Part shown: positions 8,944 through 17,620 of the stretch, one piece after another
Layout: each line of letters opens with the position of its first letter
Position numbering within the stretch: position 1 is the stretch's first letter
IMG/VR virus record: IMGVR_UViG_3300042359_000853
Coordinates: 62,001-126,000 of that record
Length of the DNA: 64,000 nt
Source of the DNA: a virus
Direction: 5' to 3' (one strand)
Notes under the pieces: model-generated
What the model was told of the DNA's origin: nothing
Databases searched by the model: none
Seen by the model: only the letters and a program-made list of their open reading frames with translations
Translations under genes and position numbers: made by a program

Positions 8944-9782
8944 TCAAAAATTCGGTAGAGAAACTCTCTAATGGTTTCTATTTTATTCGCGACGGGTGGT
9001 TCGTTATTTACAAAAGGTCTTTCACTAAGAACTTCGAAATACTTTTCCCGGTTACGATCTAGTTCTATAATATATTCTACAGCAGATGAAAAGTTTGGAA
9101 AATTTCTTACATCAATAAAAGATTTCGGGTTAAACTCTTTATTAATATCTGTGTTTCCAAAATAAATCGGAATAGTATGTGATGATAGAGCTTGTGGAAG
9201 TTTTTCTGTAGTATAGTGCTCGTTATAACCTCTATGTGCGTCGTTCTCAAAACAAATATTAAACTTGTAATGTCTGAGAAACTCAAGCTTATCTCCTACG
9301 AGTCTTCCCAGATTGTTCATAAATCTACCACCCGAATCAACCGTCTTGTATTTTGAGAGAAGATTGAAAAACTCGTTTCTCGGACCAGATGCGCCGTTGC
9401 TTACTACAAAAGAACAAAACTTTCTATCAAAAAGAGATTCTTGTGGGTCTGGTCTTTGTGAAAGTTCATAATAACCAGGATACAAAAGATAGTGTGGTAG
9501 TCTATAGTTTCTCGGATCTTCTGAATAATCAAAAGAAAAAGCCCAATCACATCCCCTTAGAGGATCTACATCTCGAAAAATTGGTGATATATTCTCACCG
9601 GTATAAAATATTTTTTTGCAACTATATCGGGTATGGTTACTACCAAAAACCGAATAAAACAAAAAATCTGGATTTGGTGAAATTTCTACCGAAAAACCTT
9701 CACGAAGAAGATTAGTAAAGTAGTTATCGGATTTATCAAACCCAGGCCAAAAATCTATAAAATCTATTTTTAATGACCTCAT
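8940..9782 (-). CDS. Glycosyltransferase family 10 (fucosyltransferase-like)
   Basis: A 280-residue GT10 enzyme. The C-terminal donor-binding signature is clear: HYKFNICFEND (171-181), then EHYTTEKLPQAL (188-199), then TIPIYFGN (203-210). These match the alpha-1,3/1,4-fucosyltransferase motif, including the conserved Glu of FEN and the Lys of TEK. IFYTGENISP (58-67) matches the first conserved motif. The family transfers L-fucose from GDP-fucose. The presence of a fuculose-phosphate-aldolase-like gene in the same operon is suggestive but not proof of a fucose pathway. Confidence 0.92.
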   Translation of the reverse strand: MRSLKIDFIDFWPGFDKSDNYFTNLLREGFSVEISPNPDFLFYSVFGSNHTRYSCKKIFYTGENISPIFRDVDPLRGCDWAFSFDYSEDPRNYRLPHYLLYPGYYELSQRPDPQESLFDRKFCSFVVSNGASGPRNEFFNLLSKYKTVDSGGRFMNNLGRLVGDKLEFLRHYKFNICFENDAHRGYNEHYTTEKLPQALSSHTIPIYFGNTDINKEFNPKSFIDVRNFPNFSSAVEYIIELDRNREKYFEVLSERPFVNNEPPVANKIETIREFLYRIFE

Positions 9783-10474
9783 ACCTTTAATCTTTCCTCA
9801 AGTGGCATTGAGCTTCTTCTAATCCAAGTTTCTTTGTCCCTAGACATATTGTTATAGTAAGATTGATCGTTGGAATCTCCCTGGCGCCTTCCGTTAGACC
9901 AATGATGATGAACAAAGATATAATCTTTGTCCTTTTCTCTATTATCTACTACAAGTCCCATTTCAAAGAGATTTTTATAAAGTTCAGCATCTGAATAAAG
10001 ATGTGTGTATTGTGGATGATAGATAACCAGATTGTTATCTACTAAACACGAATAGGTCATAATCGGTATAGAAAAAACTGGATGTTCCATATTTGAGAAA
10101 TCTAGTTTTTGATATCCATCATTGACCATCAGAGCTCCTTTTTGTGGTAAACTCGCTACTACATACACATCCCAGTTCTCGGGTGGTGTGAAATCATCAG
10201 ATCCGAAAACAACAATATCTTCTGGATCAGCCTTGAGTGTTGAAGACAACTTATATGAAGGTAAGCAAACACCTTTATAGGGTGGTTGATAAACCGTAAG
10301 TGTATATTCTAGACTATTTCTTGTAAAGTAAGCATCTAAAAACTCACGTTCGGCCTCTGTTGAGACCAAAACGTGAGTTTTAACAGATGATTTATTACTG
10401 GCGGCTTTCATCCATATAGAATGGACATTTGGAAAGGAGTTGGTTCTTATAGTGCACCAAAGTAGATGTATCAT
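9779..10474 (-). CDS. Putative GT-A glycosyltransferase
   Basis: A 231-residue protein. DIVVFGSDDFTPPENWDV (86-103) has the SDD-type DxD motif (D93, D94) after a hydrophobic strand, as in GT2-like enzymes. HVLVSTEAEREFLDAYF fits the first Rossmann half. The C-terminal FVHHHWSNGRRQGDSND could contribute metal or acceptor contacts. The ATG overlaps the stop of the Clp gene (ATGA), so translation of the glycosyltransferase block is coupled to the unfoldase. Confidence 0.72.
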   Translation of the reverse strand: MIHLLWCTIRTNSFPNVHSIWMKAASNKSSVKTHVLVSTEAEREFLDAYFTRNSLEYTLTVYQPPYKGVCLPSYKLSSTLKADPEDIVVFGSDDFTPPENWDVYVVASLPQKGALMVNDGYQKLDFSNMEHPVFSIPIMTYSCLVDNNLVIYHPQYTHLYSDAELYKNLFEMGLVVDNREKDKDYIFVHHHWSNGRRQGDSNDQSYYNNMSRDKETWIRRSSMPLEERLKV

Positions 10475-12600
10475 GATTGTGGAGATTCGGGATCGGCTTT
10501 CTGCCTTTTAGATTTTTTTCCATTTTTAATGGTAACCACTGATTTTTCTTCTTCACTGAGATAATCTACAATCAGGGTTGAACCTTTTGCTGGTTCGGTT
10601 TCTAGAATAAACTCAGTGAGTTCATCTTCTATCCAAGTTTGGATTGCTCTTTTCAGAGGTCTAGCTCCAAACTTAGGATCCCATCCAACAACCATAAGAT
10701 GACTCTTCATATCTGGTGAAACTTCGAGAACATACTCGATATCAAGAACCCGAGATGAAACTTTTTCAAGTTCGATTTCGATGATCTTTTCAATTGATTG
10801 TTCATCTAGAGAGTTGAACATTACAATAGAATCAATACGATTGATAAACTCTGGTGGAAACTTCTTCTTGATCTCTCTTTGGATAACAGCATCCTGATCT
10901 TTTTTAGAAGTCTCGGATTTCGCCTTGGTCTCGAAACCAAGACCGGTTCCAAACTCTTTTAGCTGCCTTACTCCGACATTTGAGGTCATAATAATGATGC
11001 AGTTTTTAAGATTCACCTTCCTGCCGTGAGAATCTGTAAGGTGCCCCTCGTCAAAAGCTTGTAAGAAAAGATTAAATACATCGGTATGTGCTTTTTCTAT
11101 TTCATCAAGTAGAATAACCGAGTAAGGTTTTCTTCTAATCTGATCTAGAATAGTCGCATCTTCGTATCCAACATATCCAGCTGATGATCCGATAATCCTA
11201 GTAATGGAAATTTTTTCCATAAACTCACTCATATCGATACGAACAAGATTATCCTCTGACTCGAACATATGTTTAGCAAGTGTTTTCGCAAGGTGTGTTT
11301 TACCAGTTCCCGTATCACCAGCGAATAGGAATACTCCAAGTGGTCGATTGGGATCTTTAAGACCGACACGACCTCTTTGGATACTTTTCACAACTGCTCT
11401 CACCGCTTCTTCTTGACCTACAACGGTTTGAGAAAGAACTTGAGTCATCTGAGAGAGTTTCTTGTTTTCAGATTGAGAAATCTTCTGAACAGGAACCCCA
11501 GACATCATCGAAACAACTTCGGCAACATGTGATTCATCGACAACTTTCTTATTCATAAGTTCGTCTTCTTCCCACTTGCGTCTTTCGATTTCAAGTTGAG
11601 TTTGTAGCTGTTTTTCAAGATCACGAAGTTTTGCGGCCTCTTCATATCTTTGACCTTTTACTACCTCGTTCTTCTTTTCTTTAATTTGCATTATTTTCTC
11701 TTCACAATCTGTGATTTCTTTGGGAACCACAACGTTTGAGATATGAACTTTTGCTCCAGCTTCATCCAAAGCATCTACCGCTTTGTCAGGAAGGTGTTTA
11801 TCAGTGATATAACGGGAAGTTAAATACACACAAGCTTGAATAGCCTCTGGTGTATAGACAACATTATGATAGCTCTCGTATCGAGGAACAATCTTTTCGA
11901 TAATCTGAATAGTTTCATCTTCGGTTGTAGGAAGAACCGTAATCTTCTGAAAACGACGCTCTAAAGCTCCATCTTTTTCGATATGCTTTCGGTATTCTTC
12001 TTGTGTTGTAGCTCCGATGATGCGAAGATCTCCACGAGAAAGTGCTGGTTTGAACATATTCGAAGCATCCATCGAACCAGATGATCCACCAGTTCCTATC
12101 ATCGTATGGATTTCATCGATAAAAAGAATAATGTCGGGATCTTTTTCGATTTCAGCAAGAAGTGATTTGACTCTTTCTTCGAATTGACCTCTGTATTTTG
12201 TTCCCGCGACAAGTGAAGCAAGATCGAGCATCCAAATTCTTTTACTAAAAAGAGCCCGTGGAACTTTTCTGTTGACAATCCTCAGAGCTAGACCATCTAC
12301 TACCGAGGTTTTACCAACACCGGGTTCTCCAAGAAGAATAGGATTATTCTTTTTTCTTCGTGAAAGAATCTGAGACATTCTGATAATCTCTTTTTCACGG
12401 CCGATGATCGGATCAACTTTACCCTCTTCGGCCATACGGGTAATATCTTTCCCGTAGTTTTCGAGCACTGGAGTTTTTGATTTAGAATCATTCTTTTTTA
12501 TCGGGTTTTTTTGTTCTTCATCATCGTCGTCATCTGAAACAGAAGCAACGATTTGACTCTTCCAAAGTTCGTATTCATAATCTGGTGTCATATTTTTCAT
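10471..12600 (-). CDS. clpC: ClpC-like AAA+ protein unfoldase without N-domain
   Basis: A 709-residue Hsp100 with two AAA+ modules. Module 1 has Walker A GEPGVGKT (91-98) and Walker B ILFIDE (158-163). A short middle domain with a UVR-like stretch (EEAAKLRDLEKQLQ, about 320-333) is typical of ClpC/ClpE. Module 2 has Walker A GDTGTGKT (428-435), Walker B VILLDE (495-500) and FPPEFINRID. The loop FGTGLGF (550-556) corresponds to the ClpP-docking [LIV]-G-[FL] loop. The usual N-domain of about 150 residues is missing and replaced by a 45-residue tail with DDDDDEEQ. Likely role: ATP-driven unfolding for a host ClpP, or remodelling during assembly (inference). Confidence 0.93.
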   Translation of the reverse strand: MKNMTPDYEYELWKSQIVASVSDDDDDEEQKNPIKKNDSKSKTPVLENYGKDITRMAEEGKVDPIIGREKEIIRMSQILSRRKKNNPILLGEPGVGKTSVVDGLALRIVNRKVPRALFSKRIWMLDLASLVAGTKYRGQFEERVKSLLAEIEKDPDIILFIDEIHTMIGTGGSSGSMDASNMFKPALSRGDLRIIGATTQEEYRKHIEKDGALERRFQKITVLPTTEDETIQIIEKIVPRYESYHNVVYTPEAIQACVYLTSRYITDKHLPDKAVDALDEAGAKVHISNVVVPKEITDCEEKIMQIKEKKNEVVKGQRYEEAAKLRDLEKQLQTQLEIERRKWEEDELMNKKVVDESHVAEVVSMMSGVPVQKISQSENKKLSQMTQVLSQTVVGQEEAVRAVVKSIQRGRVGLKDPNRPLGVFLFAGDTGTGKTHLAKTLAKHMFESEDNLVRIDMSEFMEKISITRIIGSSAGYVGYEDATILDQIRRKPYSVILLDEIEKAHTDVFNLFLQAFDEGHLTDSHGRKVNLKNCIIIMTSNVGVRQLKEFGTGLGFETKAKSETSKKDQDAVIQREIKKKFPPEFINRIDSIVMFNSLDEQSIEKIIEIELEKVSSRVLDIEYVLEVSPDMKSHLMVVGWDPKFGARPLKRAIQTWIEDELTEFILETEPAKGSTLIVDYLSEEEKSVVTIKNGKKSKRQKADPESPQS

Positions 12601-12627
12601 ATTTTAGTGATTATAGTTTTTTAGTTA

Positions 12628-13131
12628 TTAAAGTTCAGTAAAGGGTAGTGATAAGTTTCTATTGGAAAATTGTTTCAATCCGGTCACCTCTAGTAGTAAG
12701 ACTTTTTCAATAAAATCTGGTATCTCAAAACGATACCTAGGTGATGGTATTTCGAGTTCAGCTACAATAAGTGAATACCCACTTAAAAACTGATCTACTT
12801 CCCATTTAAGATTATTATGTGAGAAAACATGTCTTCTTTTTTGTATAAATCTACCTTGATTCCCTGGTTTTTTACATTTTTTAATAAAATTAGACCACTC
12901 CTCTTGAGTGAGATCTTTTTCATCCTCGAGGTTTATACCTTTTGAGATACTTTTTTTGATTGTGTGTATCCACCTATCGCCTAGTTTGTCATTATGATAA
13001 GTTCTGGCTCGTTCCCAGACACCATCTTTATTTTTGTAATAATACTGATCGATATCAAAGATATAGTCTGCTTCCCTGGTAGGTAGAGATTTTAGAATAA
13101 ACTTCTTTTCTATTTCGATTACGGGCATCAC
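12628..13131 (-). CDS. CYTH-domain (triphosphate tunnel) protein
   Basis: A 167-residue CYTH/triphosphate-tunnel-metalloenzyme protein. The N-terminus carries the hallmark ExExK as IEIEKKF (E6, E8, K10). Further tunnel-like strands follow: RARTYH, HTIKKSI, IQKRRHVF, KWEVDQFL and IVAELEI, with alternating charged residues. The family contains inorganic triphosphatases, thiamine triphosphatases and class IV adenylate cyclases. The ATG overlaps the upstream stop by 4 nt; a second Met directly follows and could also be used. The role in phage is unknown; nucleotide or polyphosphate hydrolysis is most likely. Confidence 0.85.
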   Translation of the reverse strand: MMPVIEIEKKFILKSLPTREADYIFDIDQYYYKNKDGVWERARTYHNDKLGDRWIHTIKKSISKGINLEDEKDLTQEEWSNFIKKCKKPGNQGRFIQKRRHVFSHNNLKWEVDQFLSGYSLIVAELEIPSPRYRFEIPDFIEKVLLLEVTGLKQFSNRNLSLPFTEL

Positions 13132-13385
13132 TGATCTAGGTTAGAGTTGTTATTAATCAAAAAATCTTGCATGAATACGTAGCTCTTAACTTTTATTTTT
13201 ATTTGATCGATATCTCTCCAGTCAAACCAATCTACTTTCGATTCAACATAAAAAAGAAATTGGTGAAATTTATCTAAATTTTCTAGGTAAAAGCCTGATT
13301 TTAGTTGATCCAAGTTCCATCCACGAGTGAATGTGTCAAAAAGAGTCCAGAGCTCTTCTTCTCTTGATTTTGATAGCCTTGCCAT
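13128..13385 (-). CDS. Hypothetical small protein
   Basis: An 85-residue protein starting MARLSKSREEELW, rich in aromatic and charged residues, predicted soluble and helical. No domain is recognised. It shares single-base or 4-nt overlaps with both neighbours, which supports it as a real, co-translated gene. Confidence 0.7.
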   Translation of the reverse strand: MARLSKSREEELWTLFDTFTRGWNLDQLKSGFYLENLDKFHQFLFYVESKVDWFDWRDIDQIKIKVKSYVFMQDFLINNNSNLDQ

Positions 13386-14095
13386 TAGTATATTTCTATT
13401 ATTTTAATCTTATTTTCTGTGTTTGATTTGATCCGATGGTGACCATCGATTACTTCATAGAGATTACCATTCTTTTTTACTACACCCTTTATTTTACTCT
13501 TTCTACCATCTATTTGTTCTTTGTGTTCAACTTTTATTCTTTTATAATGTTCGATATTCGGAAAAACTAGATCATCAACAGAGATAGTTGAAATACGCCA
13601 CTTCTTGTCTATCAATGATTGAGAAACGAACCCATATTCTTCATTTAATAAAAATGTTGTTCTTTCTTTAACCGTTTTTTGGAAGAAAAGTTCTTCTAAT
13701 ATTTGAACCAGTCGTGTAAAAAGTGGTTCTTTGATAGACACCGACTCAATAACTTGACCGTAGTATCCATCGGTTATATTCACATACCATTTATCAGGTA
13801 GAAAAAGTTTCATAGATGCGCAAATTCTTTCTATGCAATAATAATCAAAATCCCTATCAAACCCATAGACTACTTTATTTATTTTTTCATCCAAACTATA
13901 AACAATCGAATCTGGATGAAGAACTTGGATCGAAATGGAATCTACCACACGGTTAAAGTTTATATCTCGGATTTTTGTATCTCTGATAACTAAACAATTA
14001 CATATTCCGAAATTCTTACAATAGTTATTCGGACAAGGATGATCGATATCTGTAGCGGTATCTATATACCACTTGAAATCATTAATTATTTCCAT
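13385..14095 (-). CDS. ParB-like C-terminal motif protein with Cys cluster
   Basis: A 236-residue protein. The N-terminal part has a compact Cys cluster, CPNNYCKNFGICNC (21-34), that could bind zinc or an Fe-S cluster. The C-terminal part ends with YEVIDGHHRIKS, the D-G-H-H-R signature of ParB/Srx-fold domains (nucleotide or DNA processing), preceded by a basic stretch. The gene overlaps its upstream neighbour by 14 nt. A nuclease, CTPase or modification-sensing role is possible; nothing more specific can be supported. Confidence 0.6.
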   Translation of the reverse strand: MEIINDFKWYIDTATDIDHPCPNNYCKNFGICNCLVIRDTKIRDINFNRVVDSISIQVLHPDSIVYSLDEKINKVVYGFDRDFDYYCIERICASMKLFLPDKWYVNITDGYYGQVIESVSIKEPLFTRLVQILEELFFQKTVKERTTFLLNEEYGFVSQSLIDKKWRISTISVDDLVFPNIEHYKRIKVEHKEQIDGRKSKIKGVVKKNGNLYEVIDGHHRIKSNTENKIKIIEIY

Positions 14096-14381
14096 AGTTT
14101 GATTTAGGTTTTACTTTAATTTTTTGAGTTCCGTATTCTTTGTAAAAATAAATCTTTCTTGATAAAAGTGAAGAAAACATCTTCATAAGTGTACTAGTTC
14201 TAAGAGAAAGTGGTGATACGAAATTTCCATTAGAAAGTTTAGGAATGTGCTTAATTGAAACAACTTCATCAACCGGCTCAGAGAAGAAAACTTCTTCTAC
14301 TCCGGCCATGTTTTGTGCATCCTTGGCAAGGGACATTACCTTCGACCCTACTTTGTATCGCAGTTGATAGTATAAACTCAT
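14082..14381 (-). CDS. Hypothetical protein, first gene of the glycan operon
   Basis: A 99-residue basic protein starting MSLYYQLRYKVGSKVM. No family is recognised. It is the 5'-most gene of the minus-strand run that continues to base 1. The ATG is preceded on its own strand by TATATTTG (complement of 14386-14393), which matches a Bacteroidota -7 element but lies only 4 nt from the start and lacks a matching TTTG upstream. Confidence 0.62.
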   Translation of the reverse strand: MSLYYQLRYKVGSKVMSLAKDAQNMAGVEEVFFSEPVDEVVSIKHIPKLSNGNFVSPLSLRTSTLMKMFSSLLSRKIYFYKEYGTQKIKVKPKSNYGNN

Positions 14382-14463
14382 AGAGCAAATATACGGAAAA
14401 AAGTTCGTTTCCAGCGCGTCGGGTGCAACATAATGATATATACAACTTACATACTTTTTTTAA

Positions 14464-14469
14464 TATATA
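14464..14469 (+). promoter_or_regulatory. TATATA box before thioredoxin
   Basis: TATATA 19 nt before the thioredoxin ATG. It belongs to the distal class (13-22 nt) of the repeated TATATA element. A second copy lies at 14437-14442. Confidence 0.4.
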
Positions 14470-14488
14470 CTAAAAATACTTAAAGATT

Positions 14489-14875
14489 ATGAATATAAAA
14501 GCAGATTATACACTACCAGTTACCTTAACAGACGAAAGTTTTGATAGTTTTATTGAAACGGGTGTTCGTGTGGTTTATGTAAAAGCTTCTTGGTGTGGTC
14601 CTTGTCGTATGATGGCTCCTGTCATCGATGATCTAGCCAGAGAGTTTGGTGGAGAGGATAAAGTTATATTTGGTAAAGTTGATGCCGATGATTGTGTGGA
14701 GACTTGCCTGAGTTTGAAGGTTAGGAGTGTTCCTACTATTGTTATCTATAAAGATGGAGAATTGAAAGATAAGAAGACAGGAGTGGTTGCAAAACCTGTT
14801 CTGATTGAAATGTTTAAGAGTTTGATGAATGATAACTCTACGGGTGATATTGATACCGGTTCTGAAGATTTTTAA
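14489..14875 (+). CDS. trxA: Thioredoxin
   Basis: A 128-residue thioredoxin with the canonical active site WCGPC (35-39) and the cis-Pro region VRSVPTIVIYKDGE (about 78-91). The length is normal with a 15-20 residue acidic tail (STGDIDTGSEDF). It acts as a cytoplasmic dithiol reductant, for example for ribonucleotide reductase, or as a processivity factor as in T7; neither partner is in this window. It starts a short plus-strand unit with smpB 18 nt downstream. The leader before the ATG is A/T-rich with no Shine-Dalgarno sequence. Confidence 0.95.
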   Translation: MNIKADYTLPVTLTDESFDSFIETGVRVVYVKASWCGPCRMMAPVIDDLAREFGGEDKVIFGKVDADDCVETCLSLKVRSVPTIVIYKDGELKDKKTGVVAKPVLIEMFKSLMNDNSTGDIDTGSEDF

Positions 14876-14893
14876 ATCATTTACCCAAAAAAA

Positions 14894-15343
14894 ATGAAAA
14901 AGTTAGAGGGTGGATTGATAATTAAAAATAAGAAGGCTTATTTTGATTATCATATAGAAGAAGAATATACAGCAGGGATACAACTCTTTGGGTCAGAAGT
15001 TAAATCTATTCGTAATTCGGATATACAAATTCGTGATTCTTTTATAGAGGTAAGAAATGGTGAGTGTTTTCTTGTAAACACTCATATTAAATCTTCTTGT
15101 TCTGGAGGATTTTTTTCACATGAAGTTTCTAGAGTAAGAAAGTTATTGTTGAAAAAAAGGGAGATCATCAAAATTCATAAGTTGACAAGTCTAAAGGGTC
15201 TGACCTGTGTGTTACTTGAGTTGTATTGGCATAATCACATAATTAAGTGTAGAATCGGAGTAGCAAAGGGTAAAAAGAATTATGACAAGAGACAATCTGA
15301 GAAAGATATGGAAATAGATCGATATATGAAATCGTTTCTGTAA
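14894..15343 (+). CDS. smpB: SmpB, tmRNA-binding protein
   Basis: A 149-residue SmpB of nearly full cellular length. The N-terminal OB-fold segment GIQLFGSEVKSIR (28-40) and the RKLLLKKREI block are conserved. The C-terminal tail GVAKGKKNYDKRQSEKD keeps the KGKK-YDKR motif that enters the mRNA channel. SmpB delivers tmRNA to stalled ribosomes. No tmRNA gene is seen nearby, so the protein may work with host ssrA. The ATG follows CCCAAAAAAA. Phage-encoded SmpB is uncommon and fits with the bS21 gene at 40235. Confidence 0.93.
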   Translation: MKKLEGGLIIKNKKAYFDYHIEEEYTAGIQLFGSEVKSIRNSDIQIRDSFIEVRNGECFLVNTHIKSSCSGGFFSHEVSRVRKLLLKKREIIKIHKLTSLKGLTCVLLELYWHNHIIKCRIGVAKGKKNYDKRQSEKDMEIDRYMKSFL

Positions 15344-15371
15344 ACTCGATAAACCCGATAGATTTTTAAAA

Positions 15372-15551
15372 TTAATTGTTGTCTGGTTCCAGGTCATACT
15401 CCGGTTTTTCTATGAATACCCCGTATTCAATGATGTTGATTCTGTAGTATATAACGTCATTTTTGAGAGATATTTCTTCTACTACTCCTCTCAGTGGGTC
15501 AGGACTAAGGGTTTTAACTTTATCACCCAGATTGAATTTTGGCGTATTCAT
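15372..15551 (-). CDS. Small hypothetical protein (59 aa)
   Basis: A 59-residue open frame starting MNTPKFNLGDKVKTLSPD, with an RGVVEEI turn and an acidic end (DLEPDNN). The G-D-K-V-----RG-V pattern resembles small KOW/SH3-like barrels. It is preceded by a run of A on the coding strand, ends 28 nt past the smpB stop in convergent orientation, and lies 5 nt after the LamG-domain frame. It fills an otherwise empty 200-nt gap, which supports it as real. Confidence 0.6.
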   Translation of the reverse strand: MNTPKFNLGDKVKTLSPDPLRGVVEEISLKNDVIYYRINIIEYGVFIEKPEYDLEPDNN

Positions 15552-15556
15552 TTTTT

Positions 15557-16345
15557 TTAAGTTATATTAAATTGTGTTTTCAAAATATTATAATTCGATA
15601 ATACTTCAGCGTCAGTTAGAGTTCTATTGTAAATATGTATTGAGTATAAATTAGTTTCTCCAATAAAACCATCAAAACAGGAACCAGGACCTCTACCTGT
15701 CATTAAATCACTTCCACCTCCCGACGGAGTTGAATTGACAGATACACCGGTTTTTGTTGGTGATTGTAGAACACCATTGATATATGCTTTGGCGTTGTCC
15801 ACACCCGATTTACAACTTCCAACAATATAAAGGTCTTGGCCAATCCAGTTTGTTGATGCCAATCCGAAACCAACACCTCCACCAGCTCCATCAAAGAAAT
15901 CAAGTGCCAAATTTGGCGCCACACTCACATTATTGGAAGTGTTATACATATAAAAACTGAACTTTCTAGTCAGTCCGGTGCAAAAATCCAAATTTATAAG
16001 TGATGACCATCTGAAACCAGCATTTCCGTGTGGGATACTTATTTGTCTTAAGAATATACATACTGTTATTTCACTTGCACTACGTGCTAAAGGAGCACCA
16101 GAACCCCACGTGATGTAAGGTGTGTTTATTGTCGCGTTATTAAATTGTAGTGATTTTGTTGAACCACTATTATAGGTAACATTTCCAGAGTTGATTATTG
16201 TCCCCGTATAAGTATTAGGCGATAAATCAAATACATCAGCACCTGACCCTGGATAACTTGAACTGTTGGATATATTAGTGTAAAGTACCAAACCAGTTTG
16301 GTCTATATCCTGAGTCACAACAGTAGGTGTAATGGTAGGTGTCAT
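15557..16345 (-). pseudogene. LamG-like C-terminal domain separated by in-frame TAA
   Basis: A 262-residue frame starting MTPTITPT and carrying a concanavalin A/LamG-like jelly-roll domain; the ending ETNLYSIHIYNRTLTDAEV is the typical last strand and helix of phage LamG modules. It is in exactly the same frame as the 1324-aa gene upstream, 13 codons after that gene's stop. Those 13 codons continue the Thr-Pro repeat, so this looks like the C-terminal receptor-binding-like domain of one longer protein. It could be made by readthrough, by internal initiation at this ATG, or be lost. Confidence 0.7.
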
Positions 16346-17620
16346 CGTAGGAGTTTCGGTTGGTGTTTCGGTATTGGTTGGTGTTTAAGTTGGGGTTTCG
16401 GTAGGAGTATCAGTGTTTGTTGGTGTAGGTGTTTCAGTTGGAGTTTCGGTTGGAGTCCTCGTAGGAGTTTCGGTTGGTGTTTCGGTATTGGTTGGTGTTT
16501 GAGTTGGTGTTTCGGTAGGAGTATCAGTATTTGTTGGTGTAGATGTTTCAGTAGGTGTCTGTGTTGGTGTTTGAGTTGGTGTTTCGGTAGGAGTATCAGT
16601 ATTTGTTGGTGTAGATGTTTCGGTAGGTGTTTCGGTAGGGGTTTCGGTAGGGGTTTCGGTATTGGTTGGTGTTTCGATAGGAGTATCAGTATTTGTTGGT
16701 GTAGGTGTTTCAGTAGGAGTTTCGGTAGGTGTTTCGGTAGGGGTTTCGGTAGGGGTTTCGGTATTGGTTGGTGTTTCGATAGGAGTATCAGTATTTGTTG
16801 GTGTAGGTGTTTCAGTAGGAGTTTCGGTTGGTGTTTCGGTATTGGTTGGTGTTTGAGTTGGTGTTTCTGTAGGAGTATCAGTATTTGTTGGTGTAGGTGT
16901 TTCAGTTGGGGTTTTGGTAGGTGTCTCCGTAGGAGTTTCGGTTGGTGTTTCGGTATTGGTTGGTGTTTGAGTTGGTGTTTCGGTAGGAGTATCGGTATTT
17001 GTTGGTGTAGATGTTTCAGTAGGTGTCTGTGTTGGTGTTTCAGTTGGTGTTTCTGTAGGAGTATCGGTATTTGTCGGTGTAGGTGTTTCGGTAGGTGTTT
17101 CGGTAGGGGTTTCGGTAGGTGTTTCGGTATTGGTTGGTGTTTGAGTTGGTGTTTCGATAGGAGTATCGGTATTTGTCGGTGTAGATGTTTCAGTAGGAGT
17201 TTCGGTTGGTGTTTCGGTATTGGTTGGTGTTTGAGTTGGTGTTTCGGTAGGAGTATCAGTATTTGTTGGTGTAGGTGTTTCAGTTGGGGTTTTGGTTGGT
17301 GTCTCCGTAGTAGTTTCGGTTGGGGTCTGAGTATTCGTTGGTGTGTTAGATGGTGTTTGTGTATTTGTAGGAGTATTTGTAGGTGTTTCAGTTGGAGTCT
17401 GAGTATTTGTAGGAGTATTTGTAGGTGTTTCAGTTGGAGTCTGAGTATTTGTTGGTGTAGGTGTTTCAGTTGGGGTTTCAGGTGGTGACGCACCCGGTGT
17501 TTCGGTATTTGTTGGTGTAGGTGTTTCAGTAGGTGTCTGTGTTGGTGTTTGAGTTGGTGTTTCGGTAGGAGTGTCAGTAATTGTTGGTGTAGGTGTTGAT
17601 GGAATCGTTGTGGTCGAAGT
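16346..17620 (-). repeat. Thr-Pro tandem repeat array (coding)
   Basis: About 1.3 kb of degenerate tandem repeat, encoding [14 protein letters not shown] and NTETPT units on the minus strand. All units are multiples of three bases, so three frames stay open and create spurious frames on both strands. Longer blocks (for example the one ending in [14 protein letters not shown]) recur several times nearly unchanged, indicating recent unequal recombination. Boundaries are approximate. Confidence 0.93.
16385..16387 (-). other. In-frame TAA replacing a repeat CAA codon
   Basis: On the plus strand the sequence reads gtgtttaagttgg; at least six other copies of the unit in this array read gtgtttgagttgg. 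The single change G to A (coding C to T, CAA to TAA) stops the 1324-aa frame. Reading continues in frame for 13 repeat codons into the LamG-like domain. Confidence 0.85.

Noticed and set aside
13385-14095. Calling the DGHHR protein a ParB partition protein
   Set aside because: Only the DGHHR motif is present, at the extreme C-terminus, without a recognisable helix-turn-helix or ParA partner; it is described only as ParB-like.
14386-14393. TATATTTG as a Bacteroidota -7 element for the operon at 1-14381
   Set aside because: It lies 4 nt before the ATG and no TTTG is present about 20 nt further upstream, so it may be chance in AT-rich DNA.
15344-15556. Possible tmRNA gene next to smpB
   Set aside because: No tRNA-Ala-like half or tag frame is visible, and the interval is filled by the 59-aa frame on the minus strand.
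16298-17488. Long plus-strand Cys/Arg-rich frame opposite the Thr-Pro array, and a second minus-strand frame at 16342-17493
   Set aside because: Both arise because the repeat units are multiples of three bases without stops; the protein sequences are pure translations of the repeat in wrong frames.
16346-17620. Possible CRISPR array
   Set aside because: Repeats are contiguous, degenerate and coding, with no unique spacers and no Cas genes.
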